49,936 bases of DNA from Thiocystis violascens. Its GTDB lineage: Bacteria > Pseudomonadota > Gammaproteobacteria > Chromatiales > Chromatiaceae. A program made the position numbers and the translations under genes. This document shows, in pieces, positions 39,359 through 47,372 of the stretch. How positions within the stretch are numbered: the stretch's first letter is position 1; every line of letters begins with the position of its first letter. The notes beneath the pieces were generated by a model, which was not told the DNA's origin, did not search any database, and saw only the letters and a program-made list of their open reading frames with translations. The DNA is taken from the NCBI GenBank assembly GCA_020721065.1, contig DYNM01000019.1, positions 1-49,936 of the forward strand, in the 5' to 3' direction.

Positions 39359-39837
39359 AACAGCAGCTTGAGCCTATGACATCTAACAAGCCGTATCTCA
39401 TTCGGGCGTTTTACGAATGGATTTTGGATAACCAGATGACGCCACATCTGCTCGTCGATGCCAATTATCCCGCCACGCAGGTGCCGCTGGAATTCGTCAC
39501 CAACGGGCAAATCGTGCTCAACATCTTGCCGAGCGCAGTTCACGGGCTGGTGATTGGCAACGAGTGGCTGACGTTTAATGCGCGGTTTGGCGGGATAGCG
39601 CGAGACATCATGCTGCCGACAGAAGCCGTGTTAGGGATTTTTACCCGCGAAACGCAGCAGGGCATGATGTTTCCTGAACCCGTCTATCCCGATGCGGAAC
39701 CGACCAGCGCCGCACCGGTCGCTGCTGCGCCAGCTCTCAAATCAGTCGGCACCTCGGGACGCGGAGCCGGAGCGCCAACGCCAGATAAACCCAAACCCAA
39801 AGGCAAGGGCGGTCCCACGCTGAAAGTGATTAAATAA
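39355..39837 (+). CDS. sspB: ClpXP protease specificity factor SspB
   Basis: A 160-aa adaptor that brings ssrA-tagged proteins to ClpXP. The substrate-binding domain (about 8-115) includes KPYLIRAFYEWILDNQMTPH and FNARFGGIARDIMLP. A flexible Ala/Pro/Gly linker leads to the ClpX-binding tail GGPTLKVIK at the C-terminus. The ATG at 39355 overlaps the sspA stop by 4 bases. Confidence 0.95.
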   Translation: MKQQLEPMTSNKPYLIRAFYEWILDNQMTPHLLVDANYPATQVPLEFVTNGQIVLNILPSAVHGLVIGNEWLTFNARFGGIARDIMLPTEAVLGIFTRETQQGMMFPEPVYPDAEPTSAAPVAAAPALKSVGTSGRGAGAPTPDKPKPKGKGGPTLKVIK

Positions 39838-39864
39838 CATCAGGTTATTTCGTTGAGGTCTGGC

Positions 39865-40146
39865 ATGACGCGCCATGTTTGCACTGTTTTTCTGTTGAGC
39901 GCCGCCGTCAGTTTGAGCGCCTGTCACAACGCGCCGGAACCGCCCGCAGTCGCCCCGGAGCAGGTAGCGACGGGCTTGATTGCTGAAGTCAGAACGCAAT
40001 TGGCGCACGATCAATTGGAAGCTGGTCGCGCTGCGTTGCTGCAATTACAGCCGCTCGCTGCCCAGTTGCCTGCGCCGCTGCAAGCTGAGATTGCCCGTTT
40101 GGAGGCGATGTTTGCTGATCAACCGCTCCCGACCGCTGCGCCTTGA
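39865..40146 (+). CDS. small putative lipoprotein
   Basis: A 93-aa protein with a lipoprotein signal (residues 1-19; lipobox SLSAC, Cys20). The mature part is helical, rich in Ala, Leu and Gln. I recognise no family. It lies 27 bases after sspB, so it may share its transcript. GAGG sits before the ATG at 39865; a TTG four codons upstream is possible. Confidence 0.65.
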   Translation: MTRHVCTVFLLSAAVSLSACHNAPEPPAVAPEQVATGLIAEVRTQLAHDQLEAGRAALLQLQPLAAQLPAPLQAEIARLEAMFADQPLPTAAP

Positions 40147-40175
40147 CGCAGCTTTTTTAGAATGGAATCAAGGCG

Positions 40176-40586
40176 ATGACTGAACATGTGTTGCTGATTG
40201 ACGACGATCCGCATCAATTATTTGCCGCCAGCTTGCTGATTCAACGGTTTAGCTTTCAAGTCACCACTGCCAGCACCGGCACCGAAGGATTAGTACTTGC
40301 GCGGACGCTGCGCCCCGACATCATCGTCTGCGACATTATGATGCCGCCGCCCAACGGCTTTACTTTGAAAGCGTTGCTGGCGCAGGACGCACGAACGGCA
40401 GATATTCCGTTTATTTTTCTCACAGCGCGGACGTTTCAAGCGGATAAATTGGCGGCGTTGGAGCACGGCGTGGACGATTATTTGACCAAGCCATTTCATC
40501 CCGAAGAACTCGCCGGACGGATTCGCGCCGTGTTGCGCCGTTACGACATCGGACGGCGGCAAGGTCGCGCTGAAGGTGGCGCTTAA
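40176..40586 (+). CDS. single-domain response regulator
   Basis: A 136-aa receiver protein. The acidic pair is LIDDDPH (residues 8-14), the phospho-acceptor Asp53 is in IIVCDIMMPPPNG, and the Lys is in DDYLTKPFHPEEL. No output domain follows, only a short basic tail. No kinase gene is adjacent, so it probably acts in a relay, possibly with a hybrid kinase. It converges with the agmatine deiminase gene, overlapping by 4 bases. Confidence 0.9.
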   Translation: MTEHVLLIDDDPHQLFAASLLIQRFSFQVTTASTGTEGLVLARTLRPDIIVCDIMMPPPNGFTLKALLAQDARTADIPFIFLTARTFQADKLAALEHGVDDYLTKPFHPEELAGRIRAVLRRYDIGRRQGRAEGGA

Positions 40587-41614
40587 TTCGCAGCGGCAAG
40601 CTGCATCGTGACGCAGTGCAGGCTGCCGCCCTGCTGAATTAACGGACGGCAGTCGAGCGGGCGCATCTCCCGCCCCGGAAATAGCCCTGCCAACGTGGTT
40701 TGTGCCAGCGCGTCGGCGACCGGATCGCCATAAATCGGCAGCAGCACCGCGTGATTTGTGATCAAAAAATTGGCGTAACCCGCCGGCAATCGCGCTCCTT
40801 CTTCATCAAGAATCGGCGTCGGGCACGGTAGCGGCACCAACCGATAGGGCTGCCCGGCGGGATCGCGCAGTTCCCGCAGTTCCTGTTCCAGCGCCGCAAG
40901 TTCAGCAAAATCAGCATCTTCTGGATCATCGCAGCGGACATAACAAATCGTGTGCGGATCGCAAAAACGAGCGAGCGTGTCGATGTGTCCGTCGGTGTCA
41001 TCGCCGCTGATCGCGCCGTGTTCCAGCCATAAAAAATGCCGCAGCCCCAACCGCGCCGTGAGTTCTTGCTCCACCGCCGCCTGTGTCCAGCCGGGATTGC
41101 GCAGCGGATCAAGCACGGTGCGTTTCACAGCTAACAACGTGCCCAGCCCGTCGGTTTCAAGCGCCCCACCTTCTAAAATCAAGGCGCTGGTTTCGTGCTG
41201 ACAGTCGCCAAACGCGCCAGCGGCAACCAGCCGTCCGGTGATCTGGTTATCCAAATCGGCGCTGAATTTGCCGCCCCAGCCGTTGAAACCAAAATCCAGC
41301 AATAGCGGTGCAGCAGCGCCGGTCAAGACGCTGATGGGACCGTGATCTCGCGCCCAGGTGTCATTGCTCGGCGCAATGGCGAAGCGGAGCTGCGCCGGAG
41401 CCGCGCCAGCAGCGAGTACCAATTGGCGCACTTGCTCGCGGTGGGCGTCATCGCAGCAGACGATGAGGACGTGTTCATCGCGGCAGATCAACGCAGCAAG
41501 TTGGGCATACAGCGCCTCGGTGATTGGCAACTGCGCTGCCCAATCGGTGGCGGCGTGTGGCCAAGTCAACAGCACTCCGGTTTGTGGTTCCCATTCGGCG
41601 GGTAAACGGCGCAT
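40583..41614 (-). CDS. aguA: agmatine deiminase (peptidylarginine deiminase-like)
   Basis: A 343-aa enzyme turning agmatine into N-carbamoylputrescine for polyamine synthesis. Typical segments are LPAEWEPQTGVLLTWPH at the start, TWARDHGPI, HGAISGDDTDGHIDTLARF with the catalytic His/Asp, and QGGSLHCVTMQ with the nucleophile Cys near the C-terminus. The ATG at 41614 matches family starts better than the upstream in-frame codon at 41656. Confidence 0.93.
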   Translation of the reverse strand: MRRLPAEWEPQTGVLLTWPHAATDWAAQLPITEALYAQLAALICRDEHVLIVCCDDAHREQVRQLVLAAGAAPAQLRFAIAPSNDTWARDHGPISVLTGAAAPLLLDFGFNGWGGKFSADLDNQITGRLVAAGAFGDCQHETSALILEGGALETDGLGTLLAVKRTVLDPLRNPGWTQAAVEQELTARLGLRHFLWLEHGAISGDDTDGHIDTLARFCDPHTICYVRCDDPEDADFAELAALEQELRELRDPAGQPYRLVPLPCPTPILDEEGARLPAGYANFLITNHAVLLPIYGDPVADALAQTTLAGLFPGREMRPLDCRPLIQQGGSLHCVTMQLAAAN

Positions 41615-41634
41615 GACAGATGATCTCGGTGGCG

Positions 41635-42324
41635 TTAGCAGGTGTGACTCAAACAACGGACATATTCACCCGCGATGCTATCGGGCGTGGGATGCGTGTG
41701 CGGGTCTTCACCGGGGTAGAGATGCGCTCGCAGCGCGGTGCGAACGATGCCCGGATCAACGGTGCTGACGCGCAGATGACCGTTGGCGCTGTGTTCATCC
41801 GCGAGCACCTGCGCCAGCCCTTCAAGCCCGAATTTGGCGGCGGCATACGCGCCCCAATAGGCTTTACCGTTGCGCCCGACGCGGTCGGTGGTGAAGACGA
41901 CAGCGGCATTCGGCGCGGCTCGCAGCAGCGGTAAACAGGCTTGCGTCAACAAAAATGGCGCAGTCAGATTGATCCGCAGCACGCGCTCCCATTCGGTCAC
42001 TTCGTAGTCGTCAATCCGGCTGAGATAGGGCGCAAAGGCTGCGCAGTGCGCCAGCCCGTCTAAACGCCCGAAGGTGTCGCCGATGATGTTGGCGGCAGCG
42101 ATGAAATCGGCTTCGCTCGCGGTCTCCAAATTCAGCGGCAAGATCGCCGGTTCGGGGTTGCCGTGCGCGATGATGGCGTCATACAGCGGTTCCAAATCAA
42201 CGGCATGAAATGAGGAGAGAATGACGGTTGCGCCAGCGTGAGCGCAGGCAATGGCAACGGCGTGACCGATGCCTTCGCTGGCACCAGTGACCAAGATGAC
42301 GCGCTCGTGCAGTGGTGGTGTCAT
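41635..42324 (-). CDS. short-chain dehydrogenase/reductase (YciK-like)
   Basis: A 229-aa SDR protein. The cofactor motif is VTGASEGIGHAVA, the NNAG-like position is HCAAF, and the active-site YxxxK is YAAAK in KAYWGAYAAAKFGLEGLA. The serine normally 13 residues before the Tyr is replaced: that stretch reads FTTDRVGRNG, putting Asp there. It resembles YciK, which also sits next to ubiG in many gammaproteobacteria. It starts 9 bases after the ubiG stop (ATG 42324). Confidence 0.88.
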   Translation of the reverse strand: MTPPLHERVILVTGASEGIGHAVAIACAHAGATVILSSFHAVDLEPLYDAIIAHGNPEPAILPLNLETASEADFIAAANIIGDTFGRLDGLAHCAAFAPYLSRIDDYEVTEWERVLRINLTAPFLLTQACLPLLRAAPNAAVVFTTDRVGRNGKAYWGAYAAAKFGLEGLAQVLADEHSANGHLRVSTVDPGIVRTALRAHLYPGEDPHTHPTPDSIAGEYVRCLSHTC

Positions 42325-42332
42325 CGGGCGCG

Positions 42333-43049
42333 TCACTCCGCATCGCGCACGCAACTGACGAGATAATTCACGTCCAGATTGCGCGGGGTCAGGTGATAGG
42401 TGCGGGTGAGCGGGTTGTAAGTCATGCCGATTAAATCGACGGTGCGCAGCTTGGTTTGTCGCACCCAGCCATCCAATTCGGAGGGGCGAATGAAGCGGGC
42501 GTAATCGTGGGTGCCTTTGGGCAACAGTCTGAGCACATATTCCGCGCCGATGATGGCGAACAGGAAGGATTTGGGATTGCGGTTGAGGGTGGAGAAAAAC
42601 ACCCGTCCGCCCGGGCGCACCAATTGGGCGCAGGCAGCGACGACTGATGCTGGATTGGGGACGTGTTCGAGCATTTCCATGCAGGTCACGACATCGAAAC
42701 TGCCTGGCTGTTCGGCGGCCAAGGTTTCCACCGGCATCTGCCGATATTCGACCTCAACGCCGCTCTCCAACGTGTGCAATTCAGCAACGCGCAGCGGCAT
42801 GGTGCCCATGTCAATGCCCAGCACTTGCGCCCCGCGCAGCGCCATGCTTTCCGACAAAATCCCACCGCCGCAGCCAACATCCACCACCCGTTTGCCGGCG
42901 AGTCCAGCGGCGGCGCGGTCGATGTAGTCCAACCGCAGCGGGTTGATGTCGTGCAGCGGTTTGAATTCGCTATTCGGGTCCCACCACCGCGAGGCGAGGT
43001 CTTCAAACTTTTTAATTTCGGCGTGATCGACGTTGTGAATTGGGGGCAT
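42333..43049 (-). CDS. ubiG: ubiquinone biosynthesis O-methyltransferase UbiG
   Basis: A 238-aa SAM-dependent methyltransferase acting twice in ubiquinone synthesis. It begins [20 protein letters not shown] with the UbiG fingerprint; motif I is [16 protein letters not shown], followed by [15 protein letters not shown] and [26 protein letters not shown] in pieces. The ATG at 43049 has AGG about 9 bases upstream. Confidence 0.96.
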   Translation of the reverse strand: MPPIHNVDHAEIKKFEDLASRWWDPNSEFKPLHDINPLRLDYIDRAAAGLAGKRVVDVGCGGGILSESMALRGAQVLGIDMGTMPLRVAELHTLESGVEVEYRQMPVETLAAEQPGSFDVVTCMEMLEHVPNPASVVAACAQLVRPGGRVFFSTLNRNPKSFLFAIIGAEYVLRLLPKGTHDYARFIRPSELDGWVRQTKLRTVDLIGMTYNPLTRTYHLTPRNLDVNYLVSCVRDAE

Positions 43050-43060
43050 GATCAATAACC

Positions 43061-43118
43061 TAAAAGTGATGTGAAAAAAGTTGTCGATTTTTTTAGTTGT
43101 CAGTGTTCAGTTGTCAGC
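43061..43118. repeat. MITE-like element, short copy 7
   Basis: TAAAAGTGATGTGAAAAAAG then TTGTCG, followed by tandem AGTTGTCAGTGTTCAGTTGTC. It looks like one half of the family element; the opposing arm is not obvious. It lies between the stressosome-linked operon's ParA gene and ubiG. Confidence 0.5.
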
Positions 43119-43191
43119 GCAAGGCAATACTGGTTTATTCTAAATAATTGCTTTGCGCTCAATTGAATAATGATGAAAAACATGACGCAGA

Positions 43192-43983
43192 TTAACGACC
43201 GCTGGCGCTGGGAAGTGCAATTAAACGAGTACACAAATTAGCAAAAGCAGTTTGATAATCTTCATTGCCACGACTGCGCGGCGCGTATTCACGAATCGGT
43301 TGTCCCGCCGCAAATGATTCCGCCAATTTGATGTCGCTGCGAATACCGCCAAGTATGCGTTCTTGTCCGAATTGGCTGACGATTTGTTCCTGCACGCGCC
43401 GATGTTGCACGATGCGCGTGTCCAGCATCACCGGCAATAAACCCAGCAAGCGTAAATCGGCGTTGCTGTTCATGGCGACGCGGAAAAATACTCGCGCCAA
43501 TTGACGCACGCCTTCGCCAGATAACGGATGCGGCATAAACGGAATCAGCGCCCAGTGCGCGGCAGTCAGCGCGTTAATCAGCAGCACATCCAGCGATGGC
43601 GGCGAGTCCAACACGATCCAATCGTACTGCCCGGCGAGCGCCGGTTCCGCCAGTGCGCGTCCCAAAATGTGCTCATCATCCGGGGCGCGGTCGTGATGAA
43701 AATCAGGATCAGCCGTGACCAAATCCAGCCCCAGCCACGCCGTGTTCACAATCGCCTCGGTCAGCGGCATGGGCGCAGTGGCGCTGAATAAATCATGCGC
43801 AGTGGGATGATTGGCGGCGAGTTTGACGCCCAAACCGAGGGCGCAGTGATTTTGCGTGTCGAGGTCAATCAGCAGCGTGCGCTGACCGCTGGCGGCAAAT
43901 TCGGCGGCAAGATTGACGGCAGTGGTGGTTTTGCCAGTGCCACCTTTGCGGTTGGTAATCACGAGGATGCGGGGGCGCGACAT
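43192..43983 (-). CDS. ParA/MinD-type ATPase, last gene of stressosome-linked operon
   Basis: A 263-aa deviant-Walker ATPase: NRKGGTGKTTTAVNLA (signature Lys13, P-loop 13-20), LLIDLDTQNHCALGLG, and Walker B WIVLDSPPSLD. It has the ParA/Soj core with no N-terminal DNA-binding domain. No parB or replication gene is adjacent, so plasmid or chromosome partition is unlikely from context. The ATG at 43983 lies 8 bases after the response regulator stop, so the two are likely co-transcribed. It may position or switch a protein in response to the upstream kinase; that is inference. Confidence 0.85.
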   Translation of the reverse strand: MSRPRILVITNRKGGTGKTTTAVNLAAEFAASGQRTLLIDLDTQNHCALGLGVKLAANHPTAHDLFSATAPMPLTEAIVNTAWLGLDLVTADPDFHHDRAPDDEHILGRALAEPALAGQYDWIVLDSPPSLDVLLINALTAAHWALIPFMPHPLSGEGVRQLARVFFRVAMNSNADLRLLGLLPVMLDTRIVQHRRVQEQIVSQFGQERILGGIRSDIKLAESFAAGQPIREYAPRSRGNEDYQTAFANLCTRLIALPSASGR

Positions 43984-43990
43984 GAGCAAC

Positions 43991-44362
43991 TCAATGAGCA
44001 AGGGCGTCGGCGAGAGCGCGGCGCAGCGCCTCACGGGTGAACGGTTTGGGCAAAGTGGCGCGAACGCCCATTAACGCTGCGGATTCTAAATTGAACTCCA
44101 AGCTAATTGAGCGTCGCCCGCCAGAAATCGCAATGATGGGAATTTGGCTGCCGCTGCGCGATAAATCAGCGATCAATTCAATACCGTCTTTTTCTGGCAT
44201 TAAAATATCAGTGATAATTAAATCCGGGCGCTGTTGTTGCACGGCTTTTAATGCTTCATTGCCATTTGCCGCAGTGCGGGCTTGATGACCCTCGCGTTCG
44301 ACCATTTCTTTTAACATGATCCGAAATAGTTCTTCATCATCAACGATTAAGATATTGATCAT
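43991..44362 (-). CDS. single-domain response regulator, stressosome-linked
   Basis: A 123-aa receiver protein. The acidic pair is ILIVDDEE (Asp8, Asp9), the phospho-acceptor Asp52 is in LIITDILMPEKDG, and the Lys is in LPKPFTREAL. No output domain is present. GAGGAA lies before the ATG at 44362. It follows the RsbU-N-type histidine kinase by 29 bases and is its probable target; the ParA gene comes next. Confidence 0.92.
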   Translation of the reverse strand: MINILIVDDEELFRIMLKEMVEREGHQARTAANGNEALKAVQQQRPDLIITDILMPEKDGIELIADLSRSGSQIPIIAISGGRRSISLEFNLESAALMGVRATLPKPFTREALRRALADALAH

Positions 44363-44391
44363 GTGTGTTCCTCGTTTATAAACTTTGGAAT

Positions 44392-45426
44392 TCAATTACG
44401 AGCTGGACTGTCAACTAATTGTGGCAAGTCAATAATGAACCGACTGCCCACGCCCGGTGTGCTGCTGATGGCAATCATACCGCCCAGTTTGCCGACTAGC
44501 CCGTGAATCACGGATAACCCCAAGCCGCTGCCTTTGCCGGGCGCTTTGGTGGTGAAAAAGGGATCAAACACGCGCTGGCAAATATCGGGCGGCATTCCTT
44601 CGCCGTCATCCTGCACCGTCAGGCGCACCATCGCTCGCTGCGTGGGAGTGGCGGGCAGGAGTTTCAGTTCAATGGTGATCGCACCTTGTTGATTGCCGAT
44701 AGCGTCGGCGGCGTTGATGCAGAGATTCATCAGAATTTGTTGAATTTGGCTGGCTTCCGCCAACACCGAGGCGCTCGGCACCGTAGTGATGAATTCAAGC
44801 CGGATGCCAATCGGCAGCGAGGCGCGGAGCAGCAAAATCGTGTCGCCAATCAAGGTGACGATTTCTACCGGCGTGGGTGTGTCGGCCATCGTGCGGGCAA
44901 AAGTCAGCATCCGCGCAATCAAATCACGCGCACGAAAACTGGCTTGTTGAATGAAACTGAGGTGATGCTGGGCGCTGGAATCAGGCGCTAATTCGTCGCC
45001 GAGCAGTTCACTAAAACCGACGATGATGCCGAGAATGTTGTTGAAATCGTGGGCAATTCCAGCAGCCAAGGTGCCAATTGCCTCCAGTCGCCGTGACTGT
45101 TCCAAACGAGCGTTGACAATCATTTCGGTGCGATGTTCGAGTTGCACCCGAAAGGCGAGGCTGTAGGCCATATACGCCTCCATCAAGGGCACGGTGATGC
45201 GCTCGGCGACCTGCGCCAGCAGCAAATCGGGATGAGTTTTTCCCAATTGAATCAACGCCTCGTGGTGCATTTCGCCGACTTCTTCCAGCGGAATTTCCAA
45301 CACCACCAACTCGCGCCCCAGATCGGCGGCAGCGGTCAAAGCAGCTTCGATTGCCAGCGAGTCTTCAGCGAAGACGGCTTGTTGCAACAATTCGGCGTAG
45401 CGGAGGGTGATTGTGGAAGCGGGCAT
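44392..45426 (-). CDS. soluble histidine kinase with RsbU-N-like domain
   Basis: A 344-aa kinase without TM segments. Residues 5-105 resemble the N-terminal, RsbT-binding domain of RsbU: a four-helix pattern with [20 protein letters not shown] and [13 protein letters not shown] close to the RsbU sequence. HisKA follows with [20 protein letters not shown] (His126), then HATPase_c with [41 protein letters not shown]. In RsbU this domain receives RsbT and activates a phosphatase; here it would activate a kinase. It lies downstream of rsbRSTX across a 138-bp gap holding a repeat. Confidence 0.9.
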   Translation of the reverse strand: MPASTITLRYAELLQQAVFAEDSLAIEAALTAAADLGRELVVLEIPLEEVGEMHHEALIQLGKTHPDLLLAQVAERITVPLMEAYMAYSLAFRVQLEHRTEMIVNARLEQSRRLEAIGTLAAGIAHDFNNILGIIVGFSELLGDELAPDSSAQHHLSFIQQASFRARDLIARMLTFARTMADTPTPVEIVTLIGDTILLLRASLPIGIRLEFITTVPSASVLAEASQIQQILMNLCINAADAIGNQQGAITIELKLLPATPTQRAMVRLTVQDDGEGMPPDICQRVFDPFFTTKAPGKGSGLGLSVIHGLVGKLGGMIAISSTPGVGSRFIIDLPQLVDSPARN

Positions 45427-45429
45427 TTG

Positions 45430-45564
45430 TTTTTTAGTTGTCGGTTTTTATTAGTTGTCAGTTGTCAGTGATGCGCGTTAATGAATGGTGATTATTTTTT
45501 AATCCGATCATTAAAAAAAGATTGGCAAATAGTTATTAGATTTTCAGTTTTTTACTGACAACTG
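45430..45564. repeat. MITE-like element, copy 8
   Basis: AGTTGTCGG and AGTTGTCAGTTGTCAGTGAT on the left, ACTGACAACTG on the right, with about 75 A/T-rich bases between. It fills the gap between rsbX and the RsbU-N-type kinase gene and could lower read-through between the two parts of the module. Confidence 0.55.
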
Positions 45565-46140
45565 TTAATGTCGATATAACAGCAAACTCGCGTCATCTCG
45601 CGCATCCGCCCACTGCGCCAGCAGCCGCGCCGCCAAGGCATCAGAAGGCGTTTGTTGGGCGAGCGCGGCGACGATGTCCACGTTCTCGCGGATACCGTCA
45701 GAAAACAGCACCAGCCAATCGCCGGGATGAATGGCGACACATTCTGGGTGCAAACCACGAAATCCAGCCCCGACAATGCCGCGAGCACTCCCCAAGCGGC
45801 TGACAATTCCGTCTCGAATCAACAGAGTACGCACGTTACCAACCGCAGCGTGTTGACAGTGCGCAGTGGCGAGAGACAAATCAACCACCGCCAGCGCCAC
45901 GCCCCGCGTGTGCAATAACTGCTGATCGCAGTCTGCAAAGATGCTCGCCAAAGACGCCGAAGCGGCAGTTGTTGCCAACCGCTGCATCGCCGCAGTTGCT
46001 GCGTGATGCGCCTCATATCCATGCCCCAAACCATCCGCCAGCGCCAAACGCCAGCCGTCTGCGGTGCGCCAGCACCCGATTTGATCGCCACACGGTTCGG
46101 CGGGATGCAGCGCCCGCAGTGCCTGTCCCATTAGCGCCAT
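45565..46140 (-). CDS. rsbX: RsbX-type PP2C phosphatase
   Basis: A 191-aa PP2C/SpoIIE-fold protein. Motifs are LALADGLGHGYEAHHAA (metal-binding Asp and Gly), AVGNVRTLLIRDG and LVLFSDGIREN, with a final DDASLLLYRH strand. RsbX resets the stressosome by dephosphorylating RsbR and RsbS. The ATG at 46140 overlaps the end of the second HATPase gene by 10 bases in another frame; the two lengths add up to about 340 aa, the size of fused ATPase-SpoIIE proteins seen elsewhere. Confidence 0.85.
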   Translation of the reverse strand: MALMGQALRALHPAEPCGDQIGCWRTADGWRLALADGLGHGYEAHHAATAAMQRLATTAASASLASIFADCDQQLLHTRGVALAVVDLSLATAHCQHAAVGNVRTLLIRDGIVSRLGSARGIVGAGFRGLHPECVAIHPGDWLVLFSDGIRENVDIVAALAQQTPSDALAARLLAQWADARDDASLLLYRH

Positions 46141-46580
46141 TTGATCGCCTTGACGCAGGTGCCAGCGCCGACTGCGGACTCAATCATAAAATCGTCCATT
46201 AACCGTTTAACGCCCGGCAACCCGCAGCCCAAACCCTTGCCCGTGCTATAGCCCTCGGTCAGCGCCAAGGCAATATCAGCAATCCCCGGCCCATGATCTA
46301 GCGCCAGCACTTCCAGTCCCAACGCCTGCTGCGTCTGCGCATCAAACAGCGCCTGCGCGTGTAGCCAGCCGCCGCCGCCGTGAAACAGCACATTGGCAGC
46401 CAGTTCTGAGGCCGCAGTGGCGATGTGATATGCCGCAGCGCGTGAAAATCCCAACGTTTCCGCCAGTTGCCGCGCCGCACGACAGGCAGCTTGAATATCC
46501 GCCTCAGCATTGATCGCCACATCAACCTGATGTGGTGGTGGCTGCGGCTGGAAAGTTGTCGCACAGGACGCGCTGGTCAC
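46131..46580 (-). CDS. second RsbT/RsbW-like ATP-binding protein
   Basis: A 149-aa GHKL (HATPase_c_2) protein. The N box is TAASELAANVLFHGGG, followed by LALDHGPGIADIALALTEGYS and GKGLGCGLPGVKRLMDDF. It is a paralogue of the rsbT product next door. It starts inside the rsbT stop (ATGA overlap) and ends inside rsbX. It could be an extra serine kinase, an anti-sigma-like switch, or the ATPase half of a split ATPase-phosphatase. I cannot decide among these from sequence. Confidence 0.82.
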   Translation of the reverse strand: MTSASCATTFQPQPPPHQVDVAINAEADIQAACRAARQLAETLGFSRAAAYHIATAASELAANVLFHGGGGWLHAQALFDAQTQQALGLEVLALDHGPGIADIALALTEGYSTGKGLGCGLPGVKRLMDDFMIESAVGAGTCVKAIKWR

Positions 46581-46987
46581 AACGGCTTCACCAACGCAAT
46601 CGTGATACAGGTGCCCTGCGGCGTCGTTTCAATGTGGAATTGATCGACCAAGCGCCGCGTCCCCGGCAATCCTGCGCCCAAACCGCCGCTGGTGCTGTAA
46701 CCATCGGTCAACGCTTGCTCCAAGTTGGCGATGCCCGCGCCGTGATCCTGCACCAGAACCCAGATGCACCGCTGCGTAGTCGTCGAGCGGTTTTCAATCA
46801 CGCATTCACCGTGATTGGCATATTGAATAACGTTGCGGGTTAATTCCGACACCGCCGTTGCCAGTCGCGTCTGGTCAGCCTTGCCAAAACCAAGTTGCTC
46901 ACACAATTCACGCGCAGCGCGGCGGGCAGTCACCACGTCAGCGGCTTGATACAGCGGAATGTGGGCGACAGCGGCTGACTCAGACAT
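46577..46987 (-). CDS. rsbT: stressosome serine/threonine kinase RsbT
   Basis: A 136-aa GHKL kinase. Motifs are TRLATAVSELTRNVIQYANH (N box), LVQDHGAGIANLEQALTDGYS and GGLGAGLPGTRRLVDQF. RsbT phosphorylates RsbR and RsbS under stress, then leaves to bind RsbU-N-type domains. The ATG at 46987 overlaps the rsbS end by 8 bases (GATGTCTGA), so the longer upstream extension is not real. Confidence 0.9.
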   Translation of the reverse strand: MSESAAVAHIPLYQAADVVTARRAARELCEQLGFGKADQTRLATAVSELTRNVIQYANHGECVIENRSTTTQRCIWVLVQDHGAGIANLEQALTDGYSTSGGLGAGLPGTRRLVDQFHIETTPQGTCITIALVKPL

Positions 46988-47372
46988 CCTCATTCTCACT
47001 AAAGCGCGTGTCGCCGCGAGTAGCAATTCGCCCGCGCAATATCTCCAATCCTTGTCCGAGATTAAACGCGCAATCGGCACCCAGCAGATCGCGCCCCATT
47101 TCAACCAACGTCAAAGCAACAAACGGCTGCACCCCGCAAATCACCGCCTCCGCTCCGAGCAGCCGCACCATGCTGGCGGTGTCGTTAATCACCCGCGCCA
47201 TGTAGGAATCCACCACATCCAGCGCGGTGATGTCGATGGCGACGCCGAGCGCCTCAATTTCCGCCACCTGTTCCACCAAATCGGACTGAAACTGCATCGC
47301 GTCGTTGTCAGTCAAATCCACCTGAATCGACACCAATAAGATGCGCTCCAGCCGCAGAATTGGAATTTTCAT
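46980..47372 (-). CDS. rsbS: stressosome scaffold protein RsbS (STAS)
   Basis: A 130-aa single STAS-domain protein. It starts KIPILRLERILLVSIQVDL and keeps the RsbS phospho-site: Ser56 in DVVDSYMARV, matching the DSFM site of Bacillus RsbS. CGVQPFVALTLVEMG and LNLGQGLEIL-like FNLGQGLEILRG complete the pattern. The ATG at 47372 overlaps the rsbR stop by one base, with GGAGGG upstream. Confidence 0.92.
   Translation of the reverse strand: MKIPILRLERILLVSIQVDLTDNDAMQFQSDLVEQVAEIEALGVAIDITALDVVDSYMARVINDTASMVRLLGAEAVICGVQPFVALTLVEMGRDLLGADCAFNLGQGLEILRGRIATRGDTRFSENEDV

Noticed and set aside
43192..43983. Chromosome or plasmid partition locus around the ParA gene
   Set aside because: No parB, centromere-like repeats or replication gene nearby; context is signalling.
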